The position numbers and the translations under genes were made by a program. A DNA stretch of 28,637 nt from Deltaproteobacteria bacterium. GTDB taxonomy: Bacteria > Desulfobacterota_B > Binatia > UBA9968. Shown piece by piece: positions 1 through 7,774 of the stretch; position 1 is the stretch's first letter, and every line of letters starts with the position of its first letter. The stretch covers positions 1 through 28,637 of the forward strand of contig VBKY01000109.1 of NCBI GenBank assembly GCA_005879255.1. Reading direction: 5' to 3'. The notes beneath the pieces are model-generated. The model saw only the letters and a list, made by a program, of their open reading frames with translations, was not told where the DNA came from and did not search any database.

Positions 1-1131
1 TTGAGCGACTAGCTTGGTTGGTTTGAGCCCGTTTCTCGTTTTTGGATCCGCTGGCACAAAGTAAGCGATCTCCTTGGGCTGGCGCGCGTCGCGGATGTCG
101 TAGACGCGCAGGCCGGCGTTGAAGTAAGTCAAATAGGCGATGTCGTCGCGGTCTTCGAGACATGCCTGATGGTTGAGATGATGGTGATTGTGCGGACCGA
201 AGCGGCCGGCCTTCTCGTAGAAATTTTTTAGCTCACTTTCCGGCGGCGGTTCAGGCAGCGGAAACAGCGACAGCATGCGCGGTCGTTTTTCGTCACTGAT
301 TTCGACGATACCGGCCATGTTCAAATTCTCGTCGCCGTTTTCCCGGATCGCTTCGTCGTTGATCAAAGCGATCCTTCGACGCGGCAGCGGCAGATAAGTA
401 TGGATTCCCTGGGTCGCAGTTATGCCGCGAAAGGCGAGTTGGCTGATCATTTTCGGTTCAGATAGATCGCTGACGTCGAGAATGATGCCGCCGCCGTCGC
501 CGTATGAAAGGTACGCGCGATCGCTTTCGATATGGGCCGGACCGTGGCAAGAGAATTTTAAGCCGCCGCTCGCGGCGCCATTAGCTTGCTCCGGCAAAGA
601 GAAGCGACCGACTTCACGCGGCTTTGCGGGATCGGCAATGTCGACGATGCGATAAATTTTCCCGGTTAGACCCGGCGCGCCCGCTGCGGCGTGGACAAGG
701 TTTCCACCGTCGTAAAAGTTACGGTGTGTGCCGGTACTGCCAGTTTGAAAGTGGCCGAGTTCCCGTGGTTGGGTCGGCGCGCTCACGTCGAAAATAAAAA
801 ATCCTTCGGTAAACGGTTGGCTATCAACACCTCCCCAGCCCGGAGCGATGCGCTCGAGCCCGGTGATCATTTTGCCGTCGGCGACTTGGACCTGAATCGT
901 CCAGGTATTCTCCGGCCCGGCGACAAAGGTACAAAATTCCGGCGCGCTGGGATCGGTGACGTCGAGGACGCTCCAACCGCGGTGCCAGAGGTGGGCAACG
1001 TAAAGATACCAGCGATTGTTCATCTCTTGCATAGCCAGCTTGAATGCCGGCTTGTTGTTCAAGTCGTGGTAGCCGACGGCTTCGATATTCTGGGCGAAAT
1101 ATCCTTTGGGCGTTTCTTGCGCCATATTCAT
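1..1131 (-). CDS. LVIVD-repeat protein, C-terminus beyond the window
   Basis: The minus frame is open for 377 codons from ATG 1131 to the window edge, so the C-terminus is missing. The protein is built of repeated beta-propeller-like strands of the type LRVYDIRDARQPKEIAYF, where a short phrase ending in V-x-D is followed by a P-x-E segment. Further copies read 'GWSVLDVTDPSAPEF', 'GFFIFDVSAPTQPRELG' and 'YRIVDIADPAKPREVG'. This is the pattern of LVIVD repeat proteins, whose biochemical role is unknown. No signal peptide is visible from this start. ATG 1131 overlaps the stop of the upstream endonuclease III gene as ATGA, so the two are probably translationally coupled. A second in-frame ATG at 1125 lies at better spacing from the GGTGAGG motif and could be the real start. 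Family call is confident; function is not known. Confidence 0.85.
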   Translation of the reverse strand, partial: MNMAQETPKGYFAQNIEAVGYHDLNNKPAFKLAMQEMNNRWYLYVAHLWHRGWSVLDVTDPSAPEFCTFVAGPENTWTIQVQVADGKMITGLERIAPGWGGVDSQPFTEGFFIFDVSAPTQPRELGHFQTGSTGTHRNFYDGGNLVHAAAGAPGLTGKIYRIVDIADPAKPREVGRFSLPEQANGAASGGLKFSCHGPAHIESDRAYLSYGDGGGIILDVSDLSEPKMISQLAFRGITATQGIHTYLPLPRRRIALINDEAIRENGDENLNMAGIVEISDEKRPRMLSLFPLPEPPPESELKNFYEKAGRFGPHNHHHLNHQACLEDRDDIAYLTYFNAGLRVYDIRDARQPKEIAYFVPADPKTRNGLKPTKLVAQ

Positions 1132-1784
1132 CGCCTCACCGTTACATCAATTTGAGGGCAATACTTTACCACCGGGCATTGGCTGCAAAGGGGTGAGATC
1201 GGACGGCAAAGATGCTGTCCGAAGCTTACCAGAAGATCATTGTACTCGATCCAATACTGTTTAGGAAGCTTCTCGCGAAGGGCGACCTCGGTCTTTTCGG
1301 GCGTCTTGGTCTGGATGTAGCCCCATCGATTGGAGATCCGATGGACGTGCGTGTCGACGCAGATGCCGGGTTTTTTGTAACCCAACGTCACGACCAGATT
1401 TGCCGTCTTTCTTCCGACGCCTTTGAACTTCAAAAGCTCGTCAATTTCATCGGGAACTTTTCCCGCGTAGTCGTTAACCAGGCTTCGGCAAATCTCCAAA
1501 ATATTTTTTGCCTTGGTTTTGTAAAAGCCGACGGGATAGATCAGCTTCTCAATCTTCTTAGCCGTGAGCTTGAGCATTGCTTGCGGCGAATCGGCAATCG
1601 CGAACAAACGATGCGACGCCTTCGCTGTGGTGGAATCCTGAGTGCGCAAACTGAGAATGCAAGATATGAGAACCCGGAACGGGCTCTCGTAAGTCTCAGC
1701 CATCAATGTCACGATGGGAGTCTCCCATTTAGGCACTTCGCGGCGCAAAATCCGGATGACCGAGTGAATCTCGCGGTTGGTCAC
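1128..1784 (-). CDS. nth: Endonuclease III (DNA glycosylase/AP lyase)
   Basis: This is a base-excision repair enzyme that removes oxidised pyrimidines and cleaves the abasic site. At 218 residues it has the normal family length. The helix-hairpin-helix reads FKGVGRKTANL near residues 120-130, with catalytic Lys126. The catalytic Asp144 lies in VDTHVHR. The C-terminal [4Fe-4S] cluster loop is complete, with Cys193, 200, 203 and 209 in the C-X6-C-X2-C-X5-C spacing. The start is GTG 1784; an in-frame stop lies shortly upstream, and an AGGA about 13 bases before the GTG is a weak ribosome site. Its stop overlaps the start of the downstream LVIVD gene. The upstream neighbour, the NUDIX gene, is divergent and lies less than 100 bases away. 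Confidence 0.95.
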   Translation of the reverse strand: MTNREIHSVIRILRREVPKWETPIVTLMAETYESPFRVLISCILSLRTQDSTTAKASHRLFAIADSPQAMLKLTAKKIEKLIYPVGFYKTKAKNILEICRSLVNDYAGKVPDEIDELLKFKGVGRKTANLVVTLGYKKPGICVDTHVHRISNRWGYIQTKTPEKTEVALREKLPKQYWIEYNDLLVSFGQHLCRPISPLCSQCPVVKYCPQIDVTVRR

Positions 1785-1867
1785 TGTGCTGGTCTTTTTC
1801 CTGCTGATTGGCTAGATTAAATTCGGTTCATATCACAGATCCCGGGCTGGTCAAAATTTTGTGCGCC

Positions 1868-2440
1868 ATGGTCGCTGAAAAAATCGCCGCTGTTCTCAAG
1901 ACGCGCGAAGTGCAGACGATTGCTGGAAACGGCTACAAGCCGGCGGCGGTATTGGTGCCGATTCAAGAGCGCCGCGACGGCGATTTTCTGGTGCTGACCA
2001 AGCGCGCCGATGGTTTGCCCACACACAAGGGGCAGATTGCCTTTCCCGGCGGGAGCGTCGACGCAAGCGACGCCGACGCAGTGGAAGCCGCGCTGCGCGA
2101 AAGCTACGAAGAAATCGGCATTCCCCCCGATTGCATGCAGATACTCGGGCAGTTGGATCAGGTGACGGCGGGCTACGGTTTTGTCGTAACTCCCGTGGTC
2201 GCAGTGATTCCAGCGCATTGCGAGTTTCGCATCGATCGAGCAGAGACCGCGGCCGTCGCTTCGGTTCCGATCAAAGCGTTAATGGAGCCGGCCAACTTCA
2301 TTACGAATGATCAGCTATCGCCAGGCGGCCATCCGAGCTACCACTTTTACGTCAACGGCTGGGATGTGTGGGGCGTGACGGCGCGGATCATCGTGCAGTT
2401 TTTGGAGCTTGTCTATGATTTTGAAGTCGGCAAATTTTAG
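1868..2440 (+). CDS. NUDIX hydrolase, CoA pyrophosphatase-like
   Basis: This is a NUDIX hydrolase of the family that cleaves coenzyme A and its derivatives to 3',5'-ADP and phosphopantetheine. The subgroup signature VLTKRADGLPTHKGQIAFPGG is present in overlapping parts (LTKR, H-K-G-Q, FPGG). It runs into a NUDIX box with AALRESYEEIGI carrying the metal-binding Glu residues. I use ATG 1868, giving 190 residues, the usual size. The frame also stays open back to TTG 1808, which would add 20 residues and reach into the nth leader; neither start has a strong ribosome site. The end overlaps the next gene's start by 26 bases. Specificity for CoA rests on the signature alone. Confidence 0.88.
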   Translation: MVAEKIAAVLKTREVQTIAGNGYKPAAVLVPIQERRDGDFLVLTKRADGLPTHKGQIAFPGGSVDASDADAVEAALRESYEEIGIPPDCMQILGQLDQVTAGYGFVVTPVVAVIPAHCEFRIDRAETAAVASVPIKALMEPANFITNDQLSPGGHPSYHFYVNGWDVWGVTARIIVQFLELVYDFEVGKF

Positions 2441-2882
2441 CGTGATATTTTTGCTCATCGTTTCATTGGCGTCATTGTTCGCTTGCGTCTCGGGACCGCA
2501 TTTGTATCTGCAATACGGAGACGAATATCAGGAGCTCAATCTCGATAAGATTCTCGCCGACAATCCGCTGCCTGCCGGTGAAAATATTAAAGTCGTCAAT
2601 TTAGGCCGCTCGCAAAGCGCCAGTCAGCACATCGTGCAAATTCGCGATCGCGAAGTTCCCCATCTGCACAAGGTCCACGATGCCACCGTGACCATGTTGA
2701 GAGGGCAAGGTTATTTAATTCTGGGTAAAAACCGGATCAACCTCAAAGCCGGCGATGTCGTCCACATTCCGCGCGCCGCGTCGCATTACTACGTTAACAC
2801 GGCGAGCGAACCGACGGTTGTCCTGGCGGTTTACTCACCGGCCTTCGACGGCAAGGATATTCACGCCGTGAATCTGCCGTAG
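2415..2882 (+). CDS. Cupin-domain lipoprotein
   Basis: This encodes a small exported protein of 155 residues. The first 23 residues are a lipoprotein signal peptide, with a hydrophobic core ending in LASLFAC, so Cys24 is probably lipidated. The rest is a single cupin barrel. Motif 1 contains HLHKVHD around the first metal-ligand histidines, and motif 2 reads AGDVVHIPRAASHYYVN with the third histidine. ATG 2415 is chosen over the in-frame TTG 2409 because GGAG at 2404-2407 is well spaced from it. The start lies inside the end of the NUDIX gene, so coupled translation is likely. The next gene is lnt, which acylates lipoproteins, a fitting though possibly coincidental neighbour. A sugar, metal or small-molecule ligand cannot be deduced. 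Confidence 0.85.
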   Translation: MILKSANFSVIFLLIVSLASLFACVSGPHLYLQYGDEYQELNLDKILADNPLPAGENIKVVNLGRSQSASQHIVQIRDREVPHLHKVHDATVTMLRGQGYLILGKNRINLKAGDVVHIPRAASHYYVNTASEPTVVLAVYSPAFDGKDIHAVNLP

Positions 2883-2907
2883 ACTCGCCCGACTGCGACT
2901 GGCTTCT

Positions 2908-4425
2908 GTGACTTGGCCAAAATTATTCCTTCCCGTGTTGTCAGCCGCCCTGCTGGCGGCGCCATTTCTTGAACCGCGCTTTTTTCCGCTGGCATGGATC
3001 GCTTTCCTGCCGCTGTTCTGGGTTCTGAACAAAGCGGAGACTTTGGGCAGGGCCTTTTTTTACGGCTGGTTGATGGGCTTTGTCGCGCATCTAACTGGCT
3101 TTCACTGGCTGGTGTATACGATCAGCGCGTTCGGTGAGTTTCCCTATGCGATTAGCGTGGTCGTATTTATCGTCTATGCGGCGTTGCAAGCCGTGCAAAT
3201 GGCGATCTTTTCGTTGCTCGTATGGCGCATCGGTTTCGGCCCGCTACAAATTTTTCCCGCAGTATTCTGGATTCCACTGGAGTTTTTATTTCCGCTGTTG
3301 TTTCCCTGGCATGTTGCCAACTCACAAGTGCTGTTTTCGTGGTTCGTTCAAACCGCCGATCTCGTCGGTCCCTACGGCGCCAGCTTCATAATTCTTTGGG
3401 TCAATGCCGCGCTCTACAAGGCCGCGCTCGCAGATAAACAAGAGCGATCCGCGCGGTTATTGCCGAGCGCGTATGCCGGGCTCGCCGTTCTCGTTTCTGT
3501 CGTTTACGGCATGCAGCGCCTCGATACCGTGACTGAAAAAATGGCCGGAGCGCGCAAGTTGTCAGTGGCTGCGGTTCAAGGAAATATCGACATCGACCTC
3601 AAGTGGGACCCGCTGCGAGCGAAGAGCAATCTGGAAAAACATCTCAACCTTACCAATGAGCTCGACGCCACTCCGCTGGTGATCTGGCCGGAGTCGGCGA
3701 TCGAGGAATGGGTCCCCGAAGAATTGCCGCAGTTGCCGACTGAGATCATGCCGCGGTTCAAGTCGGAACGAACTTTTTTCATCTTTGGCGCCAAGAGCTT
3801 TCGCGGCAAACTCGGTGCGCCGGGAATGAAAGCATTCAATACCGCCTTTTTTACCGACGCCAACGGCAAGATATTGGGTCGTTATCATAAGCAAGTGCTG
3901 CTCGCCTTCGGCGAGTATTTGCCGTTCTCGCGAATTCTATCATTATTGCCGGCGATGCCATTTGCCGACGGTTTCACAGCTGGACCCGGGCCGGTGGTGT
4001 TTCATCTTCCGCGCGGCGTTCGAATCGCGCCGTTGATTTGTTACGAAGATCTGATGCCTGAACTGTCGCGCAAGTTCGTCGGTGAAACACGAGCAAATCT
4101 TCTGGTCAACTTGACCAACGACGCCTGGTACGGCAAATCCGTCGGGCCCTGGCAGCATCTCCGGCTCGCGCAATCGCGCGCCATCGAAACCCGGCGTAGC
4201 CTGCTCCGAGTAACCAACACCGGGGTGACCTCGGTGGTCAACGCCAAGGGAGAGTTGGTTCAATCATTGCCGCTGTTCACCGCCGCGGTCATGCAGACCG
4301 ACGTTGAAATCTTAAACGGCGAAACGTACTACGTCCGCTTCGGCGACTGGTTTGCCTGGGGGCTGACGGCGATAGCGATCGGAGTGCTGCTATTTCATTT
4401 GAAGCGAGCGTTGAAAAAAGAATGA
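2908..4425 (+). CDS. lnt: Apolipoprotein N-acyltransferase
   Basis: Lnt adds the third acyl chain to the N-terminal cysteine of lipoproteins in the inner membrane. The N-terminal half (about residues 1-205) holds six or more hydrophobic membrane segments. The C-terminal half is the periplasmic nitrilase-like domain. The catalytic triad is visible: Glu262 in VIWPESAIEE, Lys328 in RYHKQVLLAFGEYLPF and Cys378 in PLICYEDLMPE. The length of 505 residues is typical. The start is GTG 2908, 25 bases after the cupin lipoprotein stop. A final membrane helix follows before the C-terminus. The stop codon overlaps the first base pairs of a repeat element starting at 4424. Identification is secure. Confidence 0.96.
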   Translation: MTWPKLFLPVLSAALLAAPFLEPRFFPLAWIAFLPLFWVLNKAETLGRAFFYGWLMGFVAHLTGFHWLVYTISAFGEFPYAISVVVFIVYAALQAVQMAIFSLLVWRIGFGPLQIFPAVFWIPLEFLFPLLFPWHVANSQVLFSWFVQTADLVGPYGASFIILWVNAALYKAALADKQERSARLLPSAYAGLAVLVSVVYGMQRLDTVTEKMAGARKLSVAAVQGNIDIDLKWDPLRAKSNLEKHLNLTNELDATPLVIWPESAIEEWVPEELPQLPTEIMPRFKSERTFFIFGAKSFRGKLGAPGMKAFNTAFFTDANGKILGRYHKQVLLAFGEYLPFSRILSLLPAMPFADGFTAGPGPVVFHLPRGVRIAPLICYEDLMPELSRKFVGETRANLLVNLTNDAWYGKSVGPWQHLRLAQSRAIETRRSLLRVTNTGVTSVVNAKGELVQSLPLFTAAVMQTDVEILNGETYYVRFGDWFAWGLTAIAIGVLLFHLKRALKKE

Positions 4426-4588
4426 TGGGTATCGGCGCGGGCGCCTCCACCCATCCTACAACTAGGAAGACTTTTAGCCGCAAAGAACGCAAAGGTCGCA
4501 AAGGAAGGGCGACCGGCCGGTCGCCCCTACGGGAGGGGCTTGCCCGCCAGCGCTGTAGGATGGGGTGGAGCGCAGCGATACCCATCGC
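4424..4588. repeat. Composite intergenic repeat between convergent genes
   Basis: Two inverted copies of a ~35-base unit lie at 4424-4460 (plus orientation, beginning GATGGGTATCGGCGC and ending CCCATCCTACA) and 4554-4587 (reverse orientation). Each unit is itself an imperfect hairpin with ATGGGT/ACCCAT arms. Between them are a CGCAAAG-rich stretch at about 4476-4504 and a perfect palindrome at 4507-4526. The element starts on the last bases of the lnt stop codon and sits between convergent lnt and the M24 gene. Related units occur at 12748-12840, so it is dispersed. It may serve as a bidirectional terminator or be a non-autonomous REP/MITE-like element; no transposase is nearby. Confidence 0.8.
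4507..4526. repeat. Perfect 20-base palindrome
   Basis: GGGCGACCGGCCGGTCGCCC equals its own reverse complement and would form a very stable GC stem in RNA or cruciform DNA. It lies inside the composite repeat between convergent lnt and the M24 gene. There is no T-run directly after it on either strand, so it is not a classical intrinsic terminator. Confidence 0.85.
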
Positions 4589-4605
4589 TTTTGAACATTT
4601 GCAGA

Positions 4606-5826
4606 TCAGCCGCCGGACACCGCAAGATCATGGGGCCGTTTGCCGAGTCTCTTGCCGCCGTTGGGCGTGATGACGATCGTGTCGCCCCAGGTGCAGAGCG
4701 ATTCGCCGTCGGCGGAAATCGCCGAGGGCTTGCAAATAAAGGCCATGTTTTCTTGCAATGTGACGGCGAGCTGGCGCGGGCTCTTGGCATGAGCGGTGAT
4801 GATCGGCCCGTCGTCACCGGCGCCGCGGCCGTGCATATTCAAATCCCCGCGCGCGCCGGCGGCGGGACCGGATTTCGGCGCGGCGGCCGCGCCGGCCTTC
4901 AAGGTAAGCTCGGCCAATTCTCTGACCGTGACACCGGGTTTCAAGTTTTCCATGACTCGATTGAAAATCTCGCGCTGCATCTTGATCAGCTCCTGATGCA
5001 CTGGACTCGCTTCGCCGACGAAGACCGGTTGCACTCCCTGCGACCGGTAACCGATCCACGATGCTTCCACTTCGTTGATGATCAGATCGCCCAATTCCAG
5101 CAGCCGCATGCTCGGTCTTGTCAACGTGCGCCTGGCATTCTTGCCTGACACCCAGTTGCAGTGGACCGGCATTTCGGAACCGTTGCGCATGAGCGTATAT
5201 TGCGTCGCAGCCCAAACATCCCAGTCTTTGACACCCGGTCGCGCCGCTTCGATCTCGGCTTGGTAGGCAAGCTCGATAATCTCCATCGATTTGGTGAGGA
5301 CGTCGATCTCTTCTTGACTCTTGATGTAACGAACTCCGGTCAAGATCGGGGTGGCATCGACCAATTCCGCGTTGGGAAATGCGTCGCGAATCCTCTGCCA
5401 GGTACCGTGTAGGATGGTTCCTTCCGGCGTGCGCGTGCCTTCGACTTCGCCGAGGCCGGCGATGCCGATGCGCCTGCGCTCGAGGTTCAGTTCTTTCAAA
5501 CGTTCGACGATAATCTTGCCGTATTCGCGTCGCGCTTCGCGGACATCTTTGGTCCAATCCTGTGTGGTGGTCCAGCGAGGATTCGCCGAAGTCGCAATCG
5601 CCGTGACGTCGCCGTTAAGTGGAAACACGGCGGCAATATCGGCGTCGCCACCGCCGCCGCAGTGCGTGAGATAGCGGGTGTTGGCCTGGAAATCCATCGA
5701 GTGGCCGGTATTCTGCGGTGTGACGATGACGTCGATGTTTTGCTCGGCCATTTTCGCGCGCACGGCCTTCCAGCGACGGTCGCGCTCGGCGAGAGAGAAT
5801 CGGGGATAAGGGTAGAGTTCAGGCAT
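4606..5826 (-). CDS. M24-family (creatinase/prolidase fold) protein lacking metal ligands, copy 1
   Basis: The 406-residue protein has the two-domain layout of M24 peptidases: a creatinase-like N-domain (about 12-160) and a pita-bread C-domain (about 170-390). In active M24 metallopeptidases five ligands (D, D, H, E, E) bind two metals. By motif alignment these positions here are Glu252 (NEVEASW), Gln263 (YRSQGVQP), Ala336 (MHGRGAG), Lys366 (CKPSA) and Gly381 (WGDTIVI). None of the usual set is kept, although His332 of the HG motif remains. A metal-independent reaction, as in creatinase, or a non-catalytic role is more likely than peptidase activity. It is the last gene of a minus-strand cluster, 70 bases after a VOC gene, and a paralogue of the gene at 6575-7765. 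GGAG precedes the ATG at suitable spacing. Confidence 0.88.
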   Translation of the reverse strand: MPELYPYPRFSLAERDRRWKAVRAKMAEQNIDVIVTPQNTGHSMDFQANTRYLTHCGGGGDADIAAVFPLNGDVTAIATSANPRWTTTQDWTKDVREARREYGKIIVERLKELNLERRRIGIAGLGEVEGTRTPEGTILHGTWQRIRDAFPNAELVDATPILTGVRYIKSQEEIDVLTKSMEIIELAYQAEIEAARPGVKDWDVWAATQYTLMRNGSEMPVHCNWVSGKNARRTLTRPSMRLLELGDLIINEVEASWIGYRSQGVQPVFVGEASPVHQELIKMQREIFNRVMENLKPGVTVRELAELTLKAGAAAAPKSGPAAGARGDLNMHGRGAGDDGPIITAHAKSPRQLAVTLQENMAFICKPSAISADGESLCTWGDTIVITPNGGKRLGKRPHDLAVSGG

Positions 5827-5896
5827 TTCGGGCTCCGTTCAAATAGTTCCAAACGTTCAAATGGTTCCAATCGTCGGAAGTGTGCATTCGATTTGA

Positions 5897-6487
5897 TTAC
5901 GCCGCCGGTTTTCTCCGCTCGCGCATGCGTTCGAGCGATGCTTGAAAGAGTGCTTCCGCCTTTTCTTTCAATTCTGTCGGCGGCCACTCTTCTTTGTGCA
6001 CGCAAATGCCCTTGTCGTACGGACCGACGGGAAATTTCTCGCGTTGCTGTTGCGGCACGTCGGAGCAATGAATCTCCAGATGATTGCCGTCGGGATCGTT
6101 AAAATAAATCTCAGCGCCTTTTGTTCCTGCGCGCGTCATTGGACCGACGAACGGGACATGCCATCTGTTCAAATGCTCGGTCCATTTGGCCAGGTCTTCA
6201 GCGGATGTATCGAGTGCCAAATGCGGATGGGACTGGTCCCAATGCGGCTGGCCGAAGCTTTGCTCGAAAAGATCGACTTCGAAGCCAGGCGCAAGGCGGA
6301 CGCCGACTTGGAGCGAACGAGCAAGGCCTTTAGCAGCGCGATCTGGCGCCGATTCGTGATGAGCTTCGCCGCCGAGAACAACGATGTAGAAGCGCGCGGC
6401 GCGGTAACGGTCTTTGACAGGCATGGTCAAATGGTTCAAGCCGCGAATGTGCAGCGGGGCGTCGGGATTAAAATTTTCATCGCTCAT
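5897..6487 (-). CDS. VOC-family (glyoxalase/extradiol dioxygenase fold) protein
   Basis: This 196-residue protein carries one vicinal-oxygen-chelate domain of two beta-alpha-beta-beta-beta modules. Likely metal ligands are His19 (GLNHLTM), His89 (SHPHLAL) and Glu138 (PDGNHLEIH), so the metal site looks complete. The last 50 residues form a charged, probably helical tail. A near-perfect ribosome site, GGAGG, lies just before ATG 6487. The gene is flanked on both sides by M24 homologues in the same direction, which suggests a shared pathway. Glyoxalase, dioxygenase and fosfomycin-resistance-like activities all use this fold, so the reaction cannot be named. Confidence 0.9.
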   Translation of the reverse strand: MSDENFNPDAPLHIRGLNHLTMPVKDRYRAARFYIVVLGGEAHHESAPDRAAKGLARSLQVGVRLAPGFEVDLFEQSFGQPHWDQSHPHLALDTSAEDLAKWTEHLNRWHVPFVGPMTRAGTKGAEIYFNDPDGNHLEIHCSDVPQQQREKFPVGPYDKGICVHKEEWPPTELKEKAEALFQASLERMRERRKPAA

Positions 6488-6510
6488 GGGAGACCTCCTT
6501 AAAAAGACAC

Positions 6511-6526
6511 TGGAGTGCTGGAGTGC
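6511..6526. repeat. Short tandem repeat, TGGAGTGC twice
   Basis: An 8-base unit, TGGAGTGC, is repeated exactly twice in the gap between the VOC and M24 genes. It resembles the GGAGTGTTGGAGTA arm of the hairpin at 16680-16730, suggesting a dispersed intergenic repeat family. Confidence 0.6.
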
Positions 6527-6574
6527 TGAAAAATTCCCAAAACTAGCTCGTGAGATTGGGTGTGAAGTAAAGGC

Positions 6575-7765
6575 TCATACAGTCTCGAACCTCAGTTCCC
6601 GCTTTCCTAGCCTTCTCGCGCCGCTCGCCTCAATCGCCACGGTATCACCAGCGCGGATGGAGTCGCGCATAAAACCTTTTTTCGCGGCGGGCTTGAGGAT
6701 GAAGACATGGCCTTCTTTGAGCTTGGCATCTTTCTCGGGAAAATCCCGGCGCGCGCCCCATAGCATCGGCGCATCTTCACCCAGCCCGCGGCCGTGCATG
6801 AGAGCGCCGTCGGGCTCGTAACCGGCAGTTTGCACTTCGTTTTGATAGAACTTGACGACTTCGCCAAAAGCAACGCCCGGTTTTAGGAACTTGAGCATTC
6901 TGTCGAAGATGATCTTGGTCGTGTCGAAAATTTTCTCCAGATCTTTGGGCTTCGGACCGAGAGAGATTGGTTGCAGCGCTTGGGCGATGTATCCGGCGTA
7001 TTTGCCCTCCACTTCCATGTTGATCAAGTCACCCGCCTTCAACTGCCGCATCGTGAATACGCGTTGCGCCCAGGGAACTTCGGGGCCGCCGGTGCCGAAG
7101 AGCAGCATGGTGATCGGCTCGCCGCCCTCGCGAACGATTTCACGCAGCATCTCGGCGATTAGTTCATTTTCCCGCACGCCGACTTTTACATAAGCGATCA
7201 GCGTGTCGATGGCTTTGCCGATGATCTCTGCGGCTTTTTCGATGAAGGCGACCTCTTCGGCGCTTTTCACCGAACGGACTTCCTGCACGAGATCCGTGGC
7301 GTTTTCAAACTCGACGTTTGGTAATGCCGTGCGAATTTTCTCGAAAGTTCCCCAGGGCACGACGCCCTCGGGCGCGCGAACCAATCCGGAGAGTCCGATC
7401 ACGCCGATTCGCTCAGCACGAATTTCTTTAAGGCGTTCAATCACCGGTTCGCCATAGGAGCGGCGCGAAGGTCGTATGTCTTTCACCCAATCCTGAGCGA
7501 GTCCCCACCACTCGATTTCATTGGCGCCGCGCACGACTGCCGTGACGTCGCCTTCCAGCGGCAATACGGCCCCGACTTCCGTTTGCGTGCCGCCGATCTG
7601 CGTAATGTAACGCGTGTCGGCGCCGAACTGATCCCAGTGGCCTTCGTTGGGCAGGCTGATGAGGGCGGATAGCCCGGCTTTTTTCATTTCGGCGCGCAGT
7701 AGGCTCCAACGTCGGTCGCGCTCCTGAATTGAAAACGTCGGGATGATCGGTTTTTCTAGCGCCAC
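6575..7765 (-). CDS. M24-family protein lacking metal ligands, copy 2
   Basis: This 396-residue paralogue of the 4606-5826 protein shares its N-terminal RDRRW...RAEM motif, the MHGRG motif and the KPxA motif. The five M24 metal positions are Glu251 (MEVEGKY), Gln262 (YIAQALQP), Leu328 (MHGRGLG), Lys358 (LKPAA) and Gly373 (RAGDTVAI). The Glu, Gln, Lys and Gly replacements are identical to those in the paralogue, so this is a conserved subfamily trait and not random decay. The start is GTG 7765, with GAGGAA six bases upstream. It lies 9 bases after the two-module VOC gene, so the genes are cotranscribed. The substrate is unknown; annotation as Xaa-Pro peptidase would be misleading. Confidence 0.88.
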   Translation of the reverse strand: MALEKPIIPTFSIQERDRRWSLLRAEMKKAGLSALISLPNEGHWDQFGADTRYITQIGGTQTEVGAVLPLEGDVTAVVRGANEIEWWGLAQDWVKDIRPSRRSYGEPVIERLKEIRAERIGVIGLSGLVRAPEGVVPWGTFEKIRTALPNVEFENATDLVQEVRSVKSAEEVAFIEKAAEIIGKAIDTLIAYVKVGVRENELIAEMLREIVREGGEPITMLLFGTGGPEVPWAQRVFTMRQLKAGDLINMEVEGKYAGYIAQALQPISLGPKPKDLEKIFDTTKIIFDRMLKFLKPGVAFGEVVKFYQNEVQTAGYEPDGALMHGRGLGEDAPMLWGARRDFPEKDAKLKEGHVFILKPAAKKGFMRDSIRAGDTVAIEASGARRLGKRELRFETV

Positions 7766-7774
7766 GTATGTTCC

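Noticed and set aside
4540..5148. 202-codon plus-strand frame
   Set aside because: Antisense to the M24 gene and begins inside the repeat element; the composition is shadow-like.
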